A stretch of 64,000 bases of DNA, taken from contig NZ_JACKZA010000008.1 of the NCBI RefSeq assembly GCF_015100155.1, forward strand, positions 62,001 to 126,000, written 5' to 3'. Positions within the stretch are counted from its first letter, which is position 1. Each line of letters starts with the position of its first letter. Both the position numbers and the translations under genes were made by a program. A model generated the notes under the pieces. The model was not told the origin of the DNA, did not search any database, and saw nothing but the letters and a program-made list of their open reading frames with translations. Positions 1-7,731 of the stretch are shown one piece after another. Source of the stretch: Acidithiobacillus sp. HP-2 (GTDB lineage: Bacteria > Pseudomonadota > Gammaproteobacteria > Acidithiobacillales > Acidithiobacillaceae).

Positions 1-125
1 TCCAGAAGCATGCCTTCACCGTTATGCACAATCAGGAACTGATTAGCCTGAATCCCTTCGCCTTCCACCAGGTCGGTGAATGCTATGCATTTATGGATAC
101 CATTATCGAAAAGTAGTGTGCTCAA
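1..125 (-). CDS. Diiron beta-lactamase-fold (ODP/flavodiiron-like) protein, N-terminal part only
   Basis: Only the first 41 or so residues lie in the window; the rest continues past base 1. The N-terminus (FDNGIHKCIAF, then NQFLIVHNGEGMLLD) resembles the start of oxygen-binding diiron proteins and flavodiiron metallo-beta-lactamase domains, where a beta-hairpin leads into an LLLDPGG-type turn. I chose the TTG at 123-125 because AGAGGA lies 9 bases upstream; an in-frame ATG at 159-161 has no ribosome site. It follows a protoglobin and a roadblock/LC7 gene on the same strand. A plus-strand reading of the same bases (3-116) is open but looks like a shadow. The metal ligands are outside the window. 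Confidence 0.6.
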   Translation of the reverse strand, partial: MSTLLFDNGIHKCIAFTDLVEGEGIQANQFLIVHNGEGMLL

Positions 126-243
126 TTTTCTGAATCCTCTTTGCTTCCTTGAATGGCGCATTGTACTGCGATCGTCTGATCGCTTCGATTTTTTGTATGC
201 TGTTAGTGAAAACGGCCATCTTCCCGTTCACTATCCGTCCAGA

Positions 244-774
244 TTACTTCAATGTCTGCAGCCGATTGAGCAAGGCCGGGCTGATGCCGAGATTGTTCAT
301 CAGCGTTTCACTGTACTTGCGATCAATCAGGTAGTGACAGAGATCAAGCAGTTGCAGCAGGGCTTTGGTAGCCTGGCCCGCCTTGGCACTGTCATCGACT
401 TTACGCTGAATCAGTAGCGGCATGGCTGCGCGCAGGTGACTCATGCTGGAGGCCACAAAATGCGGTGGAATGCGCATTGTGACATGAACTTCGCCGATTT
501 TTTCCTGACGGCTGATAAAGGCTGCGTCGTGAACTCCGCCGACGAGGTCGCGTATCCAGGTTAAGTGGGTTTGCTTCAAAGCCTCTATCCGGCCTTCCAG
601 GTAAGGCGCTGTTTGTGCATCACCCAGCAACTGGCGATAGAACTCGTCGGTGAGTTGCGGAAGGTCTGCTTCGATCAGCAGAAATACTTCCGTGAGTGCG
701 CGTTGCTCTTCTTGGCACAGTCCGCTGATATTGCAGAAGGTACTGAGGTTTGCGTCGTGGTTATCCAGCTGCAT
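244..774 (-). CDS. Protoglobin / globin-coupled-sensor-type haem protein (single domain)
   Basis: The 176-residue protein is essentially one globin domain of the protoglobin/globin-coupled sensor type. The segment KIGEVHVTMRIPPHFVASSM (about residues 91-110) carries the family pattern G-x-x-H-x-x-x-x-x-x-P, with His as probable proximal haem ligand. There is no methyl-accepting, GGDEF or kinase output domain, so any signal must pass to a partner. AAGGA lies 8 bases before the ATG. It sits between a roadblock/LC7 gene 48 bases upstream and a diiron-type gene 118 bases downstream, all on one strand. Binding of O2 or NO is inferred from the family. Soluble cytoplasmic protein. Confidence 0.85.
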   Translation of the reverse strand: MQLDNHDANLSTFCNISGLCQEEQRALTEVFLLIEADLPQLTDEFYRQLLGDAQTAPYLEGRIEALKQTHLTWIRDLVGGVHDAAFISRQEKIGEVHVTMRIPPHFVASSMSHLRAAMPLLIQRKVDDSAKAGQATKALLQLLDLCHYLIDRKYSETLMNNLGISPALLNRLQTLK

Positions 775-822
775 GTGGCTTTTCCTTGAATGATTTTAGA
801 AAGGAAGGGCTGACTGCTTCAG

Positions 823-1185
823 TCAAAGCATCTTCTCAATGGCTTTTGCAGCCCGAGTCGCGTCCAGGAACACCAACCCCAGTTTGGCTTCTTTCCGAAT
901 AATGGTACTAAGAACGGCATCTGGCCCGGCATGTATCAACAGAACAAAGCCGTTGTCTCCCTTGATCATGACTTGCTCCAGATTGCCGCGTGCCAACTCC
1001 GTGGCTGTCCGTTCTCCCAAGGAGAGCATAGCCGCAGCCATGGCACCCACACGGTCTTCATCCATAGAAGCGGAAAGTAACGCAGCGATAGTCAGGCCGT
1101 CAGTGGAAATAATGGCGGAGGCCTCTATATCTGCGGAACTGCCATTGAGATCCGATAGCACCGACTTCATCATTTCTTCACGCAC
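823..1185 (-). CDS. Roadblock/LC7 domain protein (MglB-like)
   Basis: The 120-residue protein fits the roadblock/LC7 fold: helix, then strands containing ASAIISTDGLTIAALL, a helix with GAMAAAMLSLGERTATEL, and a final strand-helix pair. Such proteins are dimeric regulators, often of small Ras-like GTPases (MglB with MglA). No GTPase gene is visible in the window. The GTG at 1185 has GAGGGG 9 bases upstream; ATG codons at 1173 and 1170 are alternatives. As first gene of a likely three-gene unit with a protoglobin and a diiron-domain protein, it may belong to a gas-sensing module; that function is inference. Confidence 0.8.
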   Translation of the reverse strand: MREEMMKSVLSDLNGSSADIEASAIISTDGLTIAALLSASMDEDRVGAMAAAMLSLGERTATELARGNLEQVMIKGDNGFVLLIHAGPDAVLSTIIRKEAKLGLVFLDATRAAKAIEKML

Positions 1186-1505
1186 CAGGCACTACCCCTC
1201 TTTCATAATAAATAAAATAATAATATACGAATAATATAATAATAACACAGATTCCATAACGATATGAGCGGCACGACCATCGGGTAAAATTTTTGCTTAA
1301 GTTTTAGCGAACACATTATGTAAATGTCTTTATATGTGCCGATGATTTTTGATGTCTGCATGTAAATGCTGGCAGATTAACACCTGGCGATTGATATTTA
1401 ATAGGTATGGAAGCAAACCCTAAACACACTGGTAGCTGAATTTACGAAGGACTAGGATTCTCCAAGTCCTCTTCAGCCTTATCATGAGTTCATGTTCCTG
1501 AGCCA
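1186..1505. other. AT-rich intergenic region, divergent promoter region
   Basis: These 320 bases separate the minus-strand roadblock cassette from the plus-strand MFS gene. The part next to the roadblock gene (1200-1250) is extremely AT-rich, with runs such as AATAAATAAAATAATAATA, which suits promoter DNA. I see no ORF with coding character, no RNA gene and no clear terminator. Confidence 0.5.
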
Positions 1506-2822
1506 ATGCGCAAACAATCCCTGACTTCCAGCTCCCCGATTTCTGCAGCTTCCGCAAAAGACCCTATTCGTCACGGTACCCGCTCATTCCGAAAGATGAT
1601 CCTGGCGCTCTTCGCTGCAGGATTCGCTACATTCAGTATGATTTATTGTGTACAACCTCTGATGCCGGCCTTCAGCAGAGAATATGGCGTGACCGCCACG
1701 GGGAGTGCGCTTTCCCTGTCGTTGACGACGGGGATTCTGGCTTTCTCGATGCTCCTGGTCGGGAACTGGTCGGATCGTCTGGGGCGCAAGTCTATCATGG
1801 TCTGGTCATTGTTCACGTCCGCATTTCTGGTGCTCGCCACCGGATTCGCGCCCAATTGGGAGGTTTTTTTGTTGGAGCGGGCTTTGCTGGGCATCAGCAT
1901 CAGTGGCCTGCCAGCGGTAGCTATGACCTATCTCAATGAAGAAGTTCATGCGGACTCTATCGGCATAGGTATGGGGTTATATATCAGCGGTAGTGCAGTG
2001 GGTGGTATGTCAGGTCGGCTGATTGCCGGTGTTTTGGCCAATTATTGGGGTTGGCATGTTGCCCTGGCCAGCATCGGCGTCATCAGTCTGATTGCTGCCG
2101 TTCTATTTGTGCGCAGTTTGCCGGATTCCCAGCATTTTTCCCCGCAGCATGTGTCCTGGAACGGCAGGGTTCAGCAAATCGGTCGGCTGTTCAACGATCC
2201 GGGGCTTCCTTGGTTGTTTGTCGAAGGCTTTTTCCTGATGGGCATTTTCGTGACCTTTTATAATTATCTGACTTACCGGCTGATGGCCCCGCCTTACGAC
2301 TTCAGCCAAGCTCAGGTGGGGCTGATTTTTAGCGTCTACGGAGTGGGTATTTTCAGCTCTCCGGTGATGGGACATATTGCCGGGCGGATAGGGCGTCGAA
2401 AGGTCCTATGGATGGCTTTTGCGTTGCTGACTGTAGGGGCCCTGCTCAGTTTTGCGGGGGCTGTCTGGGCGATTCTGCTCGGCACCACATTGTTGACCTT
2501 TGGTTTTTTTGGGGGACATTCCATTGCCAGCAGTTGGGTGGGTCGCCGGGCACCTGGAGCCAAAGCGCAGGCCGCCTCATTGTATCTCTTTTTTTATTAT
2601 CTGGGTTCGGCGGTGCTGGGCAGTTCCGGGGGATATTTCTATTCGGGTTGGGGTTGGGAGGGTGTGGCGGAACTGCTGACTTTTCTGGCAGTCTCCGGAC
2701 TACTCATCGCCTGGAAACTGCGTGTGCTGCCGCCTCTGACTGCAATATCGCCAATAGCTGTCGGAGCAGCGGTGAATGGTCCATACAGCGGTAAACCACA
2801 TGGACATCAGAACGCGCACTAG
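1506..2822 (+). CDS. MFS transporter (drug/arabinose-efflux type)
   Basis: Inner-membrane secondary transporter of 438 residues with the 12-helix pattern of the major facilitator superfamily. After a hydrophilic N-terminal stretch, helix 1 contains ALFAAGFATFSMIYCVQPLM, and the loop between helices 2 and 3 has the signature GNWSDRLGRKSIM (about residues 94-106). A second-half copy reads GHIAGRIGRRKVLW. It resembles the YnfM/AraJ-type exporters; the substrate is unknown. A LysR regulator lies convergently downstream, and the last 119 bases overlap its 3' end, so the hydrophilic tail after WKLRVLPPL is probably read through the neighbour's coding DNA. No strong ribosome site precedes this ATG. 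Confidence 0.85.
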   Translation: MRKQSLTSSSPISAASAKDPIRHGTRSFRKMILALFAAGFATFSMIYCVQPLMPAFSREYGVTATGSALSLSLTTGILAFSMLLVGNWSDRLGRKSIMVWSLFTSAFLVLATGFAPNWEVFLLERALLGISISGLPAVAMTYLNEEVHADSIGIGMGLYISGSAVGGMSGRLIAGVLANYWGWHVALASIGVISLIAAVLFVRSLPDSQHFSPQHVSWNGRVQQIGRLFNDPGLPWLFVEGFFLMGIFVTFYNYLTYRLMAPPYDFSQAQVGLIFSVYGVGIFSSPVMGHIAGRIGRRKVLWMAFALLTVGALLSFAGAVWAILLGTTLLTFGFFGGHSIASSWVGRRAPGAKAQAASLYLFFYYLGSAVLGSSGGYFYSGWGWEGVAELLTFLAVSGLLIAWKLRVLPPLTAISPIAVGAAVNGPYSGKPHGHQNAH

Positions 2823-3630
2823 GGGAAGACAGCGGTAGGTAACACACGCTACCCTGCTGCAGGTGTGAATAGGAAACCGGAAGAATGGTAATCCCCAAGC
2901 CTACGGCTACCAATCCTATCATGGTCGATGCCTCCTGCACTTCCTGAACAATTTTGGGATTAAACCCGGCATCATGGCAAAGCTGATAAAACTGGTTGCG
3001 TATGCCAGTGCCAGCCGAGTCGGTAAAGATAATGAACGACTCGTGGGCCAGTTGCAGCGGATCAAGTGGTACAGACAGATTGGGGGAAGCCGGACAGAGC
3101 GGATGTTTGGCAGGTAGAACGGCTACGAGAGGGTCAGCGTAGAGCATATGGGATTGCAGCATTGCCGGTAAATGCTGAACCCGCATAATACCTACCTGTA
3201 TTTTTCCATGGATCAATGCATCTATTTGTTCGAGAGAGTTTAACTCTTCCAGATTCAGATGCACGGACGGAAATTGTGTTCGAAACTGGTATATGGCTCT
3301 GGGGACCTGTTCAGCCAACATGGTTGAGCGGGTCATACCGATGTGCAGTTCACCTTTCTCTCCGCGCTCCACACTGCGCACATGGTCGACGGCACGATCT
3401 ACCTGGAGAAGAATGGCACGGGCCTCTTTGAGAAAAGCATCCCCTGCATCGGTGAGGGCCACCCGGCGGTTAGTGCGTACGAACAGCCGGGCTCCCAACA
3501 TTTCTTCAAGCGTATGAATCTGATGACTGAGGGGCGGTTGGGAAATGCCCAAACGCTCTGCAGCGCGGCTGAAATGCAGCTCTTCAGCCACCGCGATGAA
3601 GTAACGAAGATGACGAAGTTCAAGTGACAC
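2704..3630 (-). CDS. LysR-family transcriptional regulator
   Basis: DNA-binding regulator of about 308 residues. The N-terminal winged helix reads ELRHLRYFIAVAEELHFSRA and ends in ARLFVRTNRRVALTDAG; the rest is a LysR substrate-binding domain with the conserved VAVGLGITILP. I prefer the GTG at 3630 because the family usually starts with M-x-L-R-H-L; the frame is open upstream to a TTG at 3666, and neither start has a clear ribosome site. The 3' end overlaps the convergent MFS gene by 119 bases. It may regulate that transporter, but the convergent arrangement does not show it. Confidence 0.85.
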   Translation of the reverse strand: MSLELRHLRYFIAVAEELHFSRAAERLGISQPPLSHQIHTLEEMLGARLFVRTNRRVALTDAGDAFLKEARAILLQVDRAVDHVRSVERGEKGELHIGMTRSTMLAEQVPRAIYQFRTQFPSVHLNLEELNSLEQIDALIHGKIQVGIMRVQHLPAMLQSHMLYADPLVAVLPAKHPLCPASPNLSVPLDPLQLAHESFIIFTDSAGTGIRNQFYQLCHDAGFNPKIVQEVQEASTMIGLVAVGLGITILPVSYSHLQQGSVCYLPLSSPSARSDVHVVYRCMDHSPLLRQLLAILQSEAAAHAVSRR

Positions 3631-3776
3631 GGATAACGTAACGCCAAGCACAAATCGAAAAAACAATAAGTTTCGGATTATATTATCTTGATGCCGGCAC
3701 CTGCCAAGTTATATGGACTCACCGTATCGGTGATGTTCATCATGCGATGACCATCACCGACCAACTGCTCCTGTTT

Positions 3777-4550
3777 TCAATGGCACATTTCGTGTGCAGA
3801 CAGACCTGTACGTTCGAATTCAGCAGAAGACAGATGCTGCGGAACATAGTCGACACTAAGCTTTTGTTTCCACCGGTAAAATGCCCGTAAGTGATTGCGT
3901 GAGCCCCGCTCTAATTCTGCATAGACCGCAAGGATTTCCGGTTTATTGGTGCGTCGGGCCACTTTTTGTAGGTCGGCTATATCGAGTTCTTCAATCAATA
4001 ACCCAACGCGAACGGCGTCTGCCTCGCTCCGTAGTCCCTGATTAATCAGATCATCATACAATGCTTGCAAATCGGCACGATAGAATTGTCCAACCGCCAA
4101 CCCCCGAACCGGATCAGATTCCCCATAATGCTCAAGCAAAGCCAGCATCGCGTCCATGTGCACTTGTTCCGAACCGGTAATATTTTGGAAAGGACGGATA
4201 CCCCAGCGCTCGTATAAGCGAATATAAACGTCTCGCGCAATTTTTTCCTCCTCTCGCATCAACAGCAAGTCGGAGCGTTCTTCGCTCGTCAATAGGCCAC
4301 GCGGTGAAGCAGCAATATCGGCACGAATTTGTGCAAGGTGCACTGGGCGCTGCTCCGCATGTTCATTTTCCATGAATTCAGACTCAGTAGATGTGTTTGT
4401 GCTCGCATTAAACCCGCGTTGATCCATTCGGCGGCCATTTCCACGGCCACCATTTCCACGACTGCCATTTCCACAGCCGCTTGACCTCATCCGGCTTTCA
4501 CCAGAACGCTGATCGCCGAACTGTGAACAAGACTTTTTATTTGTATTCAT
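3777..4550 (-). CDS. DUF2202 family protein, predicted ferritin-like diiron helical bundle
   Basis: The 257-residue protein has a disordered N-terminus rich in Gly, Arg and Asn (residues 1-50) followed by a DUF2202 domain. Carboxylate and His residues typical of ferritin-like bundles are visible: LMREEEKIARDVY, GSEQVHMDAMLALLEHYG, VGLLIEELDIADLQ and a final NHLRAFYRW. These would give E-x-x-H type metal ligands. The ATG follows AGGAG with 7-base spacing. A PadR regulator ends 33 bases upstream on the same strand, so the two are probably one operon. The cellular role of DUF2202 is not established; metal or oxidative-stress handling is only an inference from the fold. Confidence 0.8.
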   Translation of the reverse strand: MNTNKKSCSQFGDQRSGESRMRSSGCGNGSRGNGGRGNGRRMDQRGFNASTNTSTESEFMENEHAEQRPVHLAQIRADIAASPRGLLTSEERSDLLLMREEEKIARDVYIRLYERWGIRPFQNITGSEQVHMDAMLALLEHYGESDPVRGLAVGQFYRADLQALYDDLINQGLRSEADAVRVGLLIEELDIADLQKVARRTNKPEILAVYAELERGSRNHLRAFYRWKQKLSVDYVPQHLSSAEFERTGLSAHEMCH

Positions 4551-4583
4551 TATGTTACTCCTTTAAACATCTTCAGACCTAAT

Positions 4584-5099
4584 TCAGAGGGTCTGAATCT
4601 CTGTGAGTGCCTCTTCAAGAATCTTCTTGATCCTTTGGAACTGTTCCGAGACCAAAGGAGAGGCTTGTATTCGTTGACTAACGGCATCACGCAATAAATG
4701 GAGATGTTCGCGTATCTGTCGCGCGTCTTCACTGCATCGGGTCGCGATCCGTTCTTCGATTGCCACGACCATCGCGCGATTCTGTTCAAGAAACGCTTGC
4801 CCTTGTTCAGTGATGACGTAAAGTTTCTTGTTTCCCTCAAGAATTACAGAAACATGACCGAGATCTTCGAGCATTGCGAGCATCGGATAAATCATCCCGG
4901 GACTCGGACTGTAGATCCCCCCGGATTGTTGCTCTAACAGCTTGATCAGTTCGTATCCGTGGCGTGGGTGCTGGGCAATATGCTGCAGGACGATGTAACG
5001 CAGCATGCCCGGATCAAGCATACGGGATCTCCGTCGGCCTTGCCCTGATCTGTGGCAAGGTCCGGAACATTTTCCCTCTGGGTCATTGGATAGTTTCAT
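4584..5099 (-). CDS. PadR-family transcriptional regulator
   Basis: The 171-residue protein has an N-terminal basic stretch (to about residue 26) and then a PadR winged helix: LRYIVLQHIAQHPRHGYELIK, the recognition region GGIYSPSPGMIYPMLAMLEDLG, and the wing KKLYVITEQG. The remaining residues form a helical PadR-type dimerisation region. Ligands are unknown. It precedes the DUF2202 gene in a likely two-gene operon. Two copies of GATATATC, 7 bases apart, lie 16-38 bases upstream of the start codon and are the obvious candidate site for autorepression. Confidence 0.85.
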   Translation of the reverse strand: MKLSNDPEGKCSGPCHRSGQGRRRSRMLDPGMLRYIVLQHIAQHPRHGYELIKLLEQQSGGIYSPSPGMIYPMLAMLEDLGHVSVILEGNKKLYVITEQGQAFLEQNRAMVVAIEERIATRCSEDARQIREHLHLLRDAVSQRIQASPLVSEQFQRIKKILEEALTEIQTL

Positions 5100-5114
5100 G
5101 GGAACCGCCTTTTA

Positions 5115-5137
5115 GATATATCTAATTATGATATATC
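5115..5137. promoter_or_regulatory. Candidate PadR operator (two GATATATC copies)
   Basis: GATATATC at 5115-5122 and again at 5130-5137, separated by TAATTAT. Each copy is itself palindromic, so the whole is a symmetric 23-base element directly upstream of the padR-like gene. PadR proteins commonly bind AT-rich dyads over their own promoters. Assignment is by position and symmetry only. Confidence 0.55.
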
Positions 5138-5523
5138 TTATAGGATGCCGTGAAAAATACAAGATCATCACTTGGTTTTTTTGACCTGATTTTTTTGAGT
5201 CAGGAAATTATGGAAAGAGAACCTTCCAAACAGGATTTCGTTGTAGAGTCGGATCAGCGATACCCGGCAATAGCTGGGCGCAAAAACCATGCGTTCCGAA
5301 GTAAATGTGATGCTGATCTTCCAACACAGCCTCCGCCCATGTGGTCGCCCCACAGAACGGACGCACGAGTCCTCTGATGTTGCCCGGAGTAGGCAGCAAA
5401 GGTATACAGGTTTCACGCAATAGAGTAGCCTGACATTATCCCAGACAAAATATCCTCATGATTATGGATAGTGCTGATTGGTCCAAAAATCACAATCTCC
5501 AGTGTCAGAATATCTGGGCTACA
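5138..5523. other. Intergenic region with no supported gene
   Basis: About 386 bases between the PadR promoter and the 3' end of the persulfide dioxygenase gene. Several short open frames occur on both strands, but none has a recognisable motif, a ribosome site or a plausible composition. I see no terminator hairpin and no RNA gene. Confidence 0.4.
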
Positions 5524-6210
5524 TCAAGGGTTGGCACCACAAAGACGATTAGCCGGGACGGAGACATCTATCAATTTCGGAAGCGGCAGATTGAGTGCGG
5601 CCATGATAGCGATGAATTCCTCTCGCGATTTGTTGGCGAGGCGCGGGTTGCTCTGTTTTTCCTCGCCAATACAGCTCACCCGGCGACCACGATAGTCGTG
5701 ACCGGGATAAACCAACGTCTCGTCAGGTAAGGTGAAAAGTTTTGTGGTAATGCTGTCGTATAAGGTACCAGCATCGCCGCTCTGAAAGTCAGTGCGCCCA
5801 CAGCCGCCAATGAGCAGAGCGTCACCGGTAAAAACCCGATCATGCCAGCGAAAGCTTAGAGATTCAGGAGTATGCCCAGGGGTAGCAAGTACGCGAATAA
5901 CATCGTCTCCCAAGACCAGGAAATCGCCGTCATCCACCGCAATGTCGGCACAGTCGGCTTGAGCTCGGACACTGAGGACTACCTGTGCTCCTGTCTGCTT
6001 GCGGAGTTTGTGGGCAGCGCTGATATGATCGGCGTGCAAATGGGTTTCCAGAATATGAGTCAGGTGCAGGCCTTCATTACGCAAAATCTGCAAAACTTCG
6101 GCACTGTTCTCGGCCACCGCATCGATGACCACGGCATCGCGCCAGGTATTATCCGCGAGAATGTAGGTGTAGGTACTGCTCTCGATATGAAACAGTTGCC
6201 GAAAATACAT
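5524..6210 (-). CDS. sdo: ETHE1-like persulfide (sulfur) dioxygenase, metallo-beta-lactamase fold
   Basis: Predicted cytoplasmic non-haem iron enzyme of 228 residues that oxidises glutathione persulfide to sulfite. The family pattern is complete: THLHADH at 56-62, ATPGHTPES around 109-117, TGDALLIGGCGRTDFQSGD at 128-146 and the final YPGHDY at 168-173. The CGRTDFQ segment is typical of ETHE1/PDO proteins rather than glyoxalase II. It is the last gene of a minus-strand set cydA-cydB-orf-orf-crp/fnr, 100 bases after the regulator gene. A small inverted repeat (CCTAGC/GCTAGG, 6256-6280) lies in that gap. The neighbours suggest use in sulfur or sulfide oxidation linked to oxygen respiration. Confidence 0.85.
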   Translation of the reverse strand: MYFRQLFHIESSTYTYILADNTWRDAVVIDAVAENSAEVLQILRNEGLHLTHILETHLHADHISAAHKLRKQTGAQVVLSVRAQADCADIAVDDGDFLVLGDDVIRVLATPGHTPESLSFRWHDRVFTGDALLIGGCGRTDFQSGDAGTLYDSITTKLFTLPDETLVYPGHDYRGRRVSCIGEEKQSNPRLANKSREEFIAIMAALNLPLPKLIDVSVPANRLCGANP

Positions 6211-6310
6211 GACGTTATTCCTTTACCCGGAGGCTGCAGTGAATTCCGAATATGGCCTAGCGTGTCACAGCCAGGCTAGGGTCGCATTGAGAAAAATCAT
6301 TTAGAACCCA

Positions 6311-7027
6311 TCAATTCATGCCGCTGGCAATTTTTCGTAGCGACGCGCGCTGAACCATAATGCGCTGACCGGATTCACGCAGGTATCCCTGTCTCTTGAA
6401 ATCCGCCATGACTCTCGAAACATGTGCAGAAGAAAGCCCGAGATAACCGGCAATTTCTTTACGCGCCATCGGGAAAGGGACCCAGGCGCCATCGGGGAAC
6501 ACTCCGCACCAGTGGTATAAAAATGCCGCCAGGCAGGCATCGGCCTTCCCTGCCCCCACTTCCACAATATGGAATTCAGACTCTTCCAGGGCTCTCTGCC
6601 ATCGCTCCAGCAATGCGCGTCGCACATGGGGGAGGTCTTCTGATAAACGGTTTAATTCCGATATATCCAGCAAACATAAATCAGCGGCATCTAATGTTGT
6701 GGCGGTATGCGGATAACGGGGATGTGCATGATTCAAGCCCTCAAATCCCAACAGATCGCCATGACGCAATAGCCGAACAATTTTTTCCACCCCATGAAGC
6801 GGTGATTCCAGACTGAGTTTGATGACACCAGACCGCAAGGTAAACGCATGGCGGGCGCTTTCGCCCTGATGGTAAAGCACTTCTCCAGCAGGCAGATGAA
6901 TATCCTGTACGGTCATCCCCAGATTGTCTAATTCTTGCACAGTGAGTCCTGCAAAGATGCTTAACTGGCGCATGGGACAAAGCTGACAATCTGACTGGCC
7001 CGTCAGATTCCATGACGCTGAATGCAT
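6311..7027 (-). CDS. Crp/Fnr-family transcriptional regulator
   Basis: A 238-residue protein with a cyclic-nucleotide-binding-like beta barrel (residues about 25-150) and a C-terminal HTH of the Crp type: MARKEIAGYLGLSSAHVSRVMADF. An N-terminal C-x-x-C (SDCQLCPMRQL, residues 14-17) and the following FAGL resemble the N-terminus of Fnr proteins. A full set of four Fe-S cysteines is not obvious, so oxygen sensing by a cluster is uncertain. It lies between two small genes and the persulfide dioxygenase, downstream of cydAB, and may control this set. Its target site was not identified. Confidence 0.85.
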   Translation of the reverse strand: MHSASWNLTGQSDCQLCPMRQLSIFAGLTVQELDNLGMTVQDIHLPAGEVLYHQGESARHAFTLRSGVIKLSLESPLHGVEKIVRLLRHGDLLGFEGLNHAHPRYPHTATTLDAADLCLLDISELNRLSEDLPHVRRALLERWQRALEESEFHIVEVGAGKADACLAAFLYHWCGVFPDGAWVPFPMARKEIAGYLGLSSAHVSRVMADFKRQGYLRESGQRIMVQRASLRKIASGMN

Positions 7028-7039
7028 GAGATACTCCTG

Positions 7040-7255
7040 TTAGGCGATGCTGTCGGCATCCTCCAATTCCCAGAGCGGGATCTGGTTATCAGAGGCATCG
7101 GTTACCCAACGTCGCGCATAAATGCTGCGTTGGGCAGCCAACTCATTCAGAATACTCTGAATACGGTTCATCGTCAGGTGCAGGGTACAAGCCATCTCTA
7201 TGCTGGTCATCGGCCCGCCACGCAGGCAGTTCAGAATACGATTCGTGTCTTGCAT
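7040..7255 (-). CDS. Small winged-helix-like hypothetical protein
   Basis: I use the ATG at 7255 (71 residues, starting MQDTNRILNCLRGG), preceded by GGAG at 11-base spacing; the frame continues upstream to 7327 without a better start. The order of short helices in NRILNCLRGGPMTSIEMACTLHLTMNRIQSILNELAAQ followed by IYARRWV and LWELE looks like a small winged helix in which the second and third helices would bind DNA. No named family was recognised. It is 12 bases upstream of the Crp/Fnr gene and clearly co-transcribed with it. Confidence 0.55.
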   Translation of the reverse strand: MQDTNRILNCLRGGPMTSIEMACTLHLTMNRIQSILNELAAQRSIYARRWVTDASDNQIPLWELEDADSIA

Positions 7256-7332
7256 TATGAGGATATCTCCCGATGTCGTGTCAGGTTGTGCGCCATCCTG
7301 TATGCGCTGGTATGAAAGTCCCTCCATGGCAT

Positions 7333-7650
7333 TCAGCTCGTGTACAGCACGGGATAAGCTGCCCGGTTTGCCTTTTTGTGCAGCAGATTTTGCCGAAAAA
7401 TGCGAAAGAAGCGCTGATAACGCGATAATTCCTGCTCCATCAGCAAGCTATGATCGGACACCTTTTTTTGCGACTGGTTATCCAGCACCTGCTCTTCATT
7501 CAGGGTGGAGAGTTCTGCGCGTAGCGCATACCATTGTTCATTGACCAGATCGTGGCGTGTTTCCAGTACATCGAGAATATCCAGAATGGCACGGTCATCC
7601 AGCTGTGCTTCGGGTTCGCCCTGAACCGTTAAAGAAGATCTGATTTTCAT
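7333..7650 (-). CDS. Hypothetical 105-residue protein of the cydAB operon
   Basis: A soluble, mostly helical protein with an acidic N-terminal half (EAQLDDRAILDILDVLE) and a basic C-terminal half (RYQRFFRIFRQNLLHKK). There is no signal peptide and no recognised motif. The ATG follows GGAGTGATTT, a good ribosome site. The gene lies 81 bases downstream of cydB and 77 bases upstream of the small winged-helix gene. It is not related to CydX by length or hydrophobicity, having no transmembrane segment. Function unknown. Confidence 0.55.
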   Translation of the reverse strand: MKIRSSLTVQGEPEAQLDDRAILDILDVLETRHDLVNEQWYALRAELSTLNEEQVLDNQSQKKVSDHSLLMEQELSRYQRFFRIFRQNLLHKKANRAAYPVLYTS

Positions 7651-7731
7651 AAATCACTCCATGAATAGTTTCCGTCTGTTACACAGGAACTGGGGAAAGG
7701 ACAGCGAAAAGTCTGCCCTTCCCTTCAGGTT

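Noticed and set aside
3-116. Plus-strand open frame reading QKHAFTVMHNQELISLNPF at the left edge
   Set aside because: The minus strand over the same bases gives a family-like ODP/flavodiiron N-terminus with a ribosome site and continues the operon orientation, so the plus frame is taken as a shadow.
5150-5420. Short overlapping ORFs on both strands between padR and sdo
   Set aside because: No ribosome sites, no recognisable motifs and unnatural composition.
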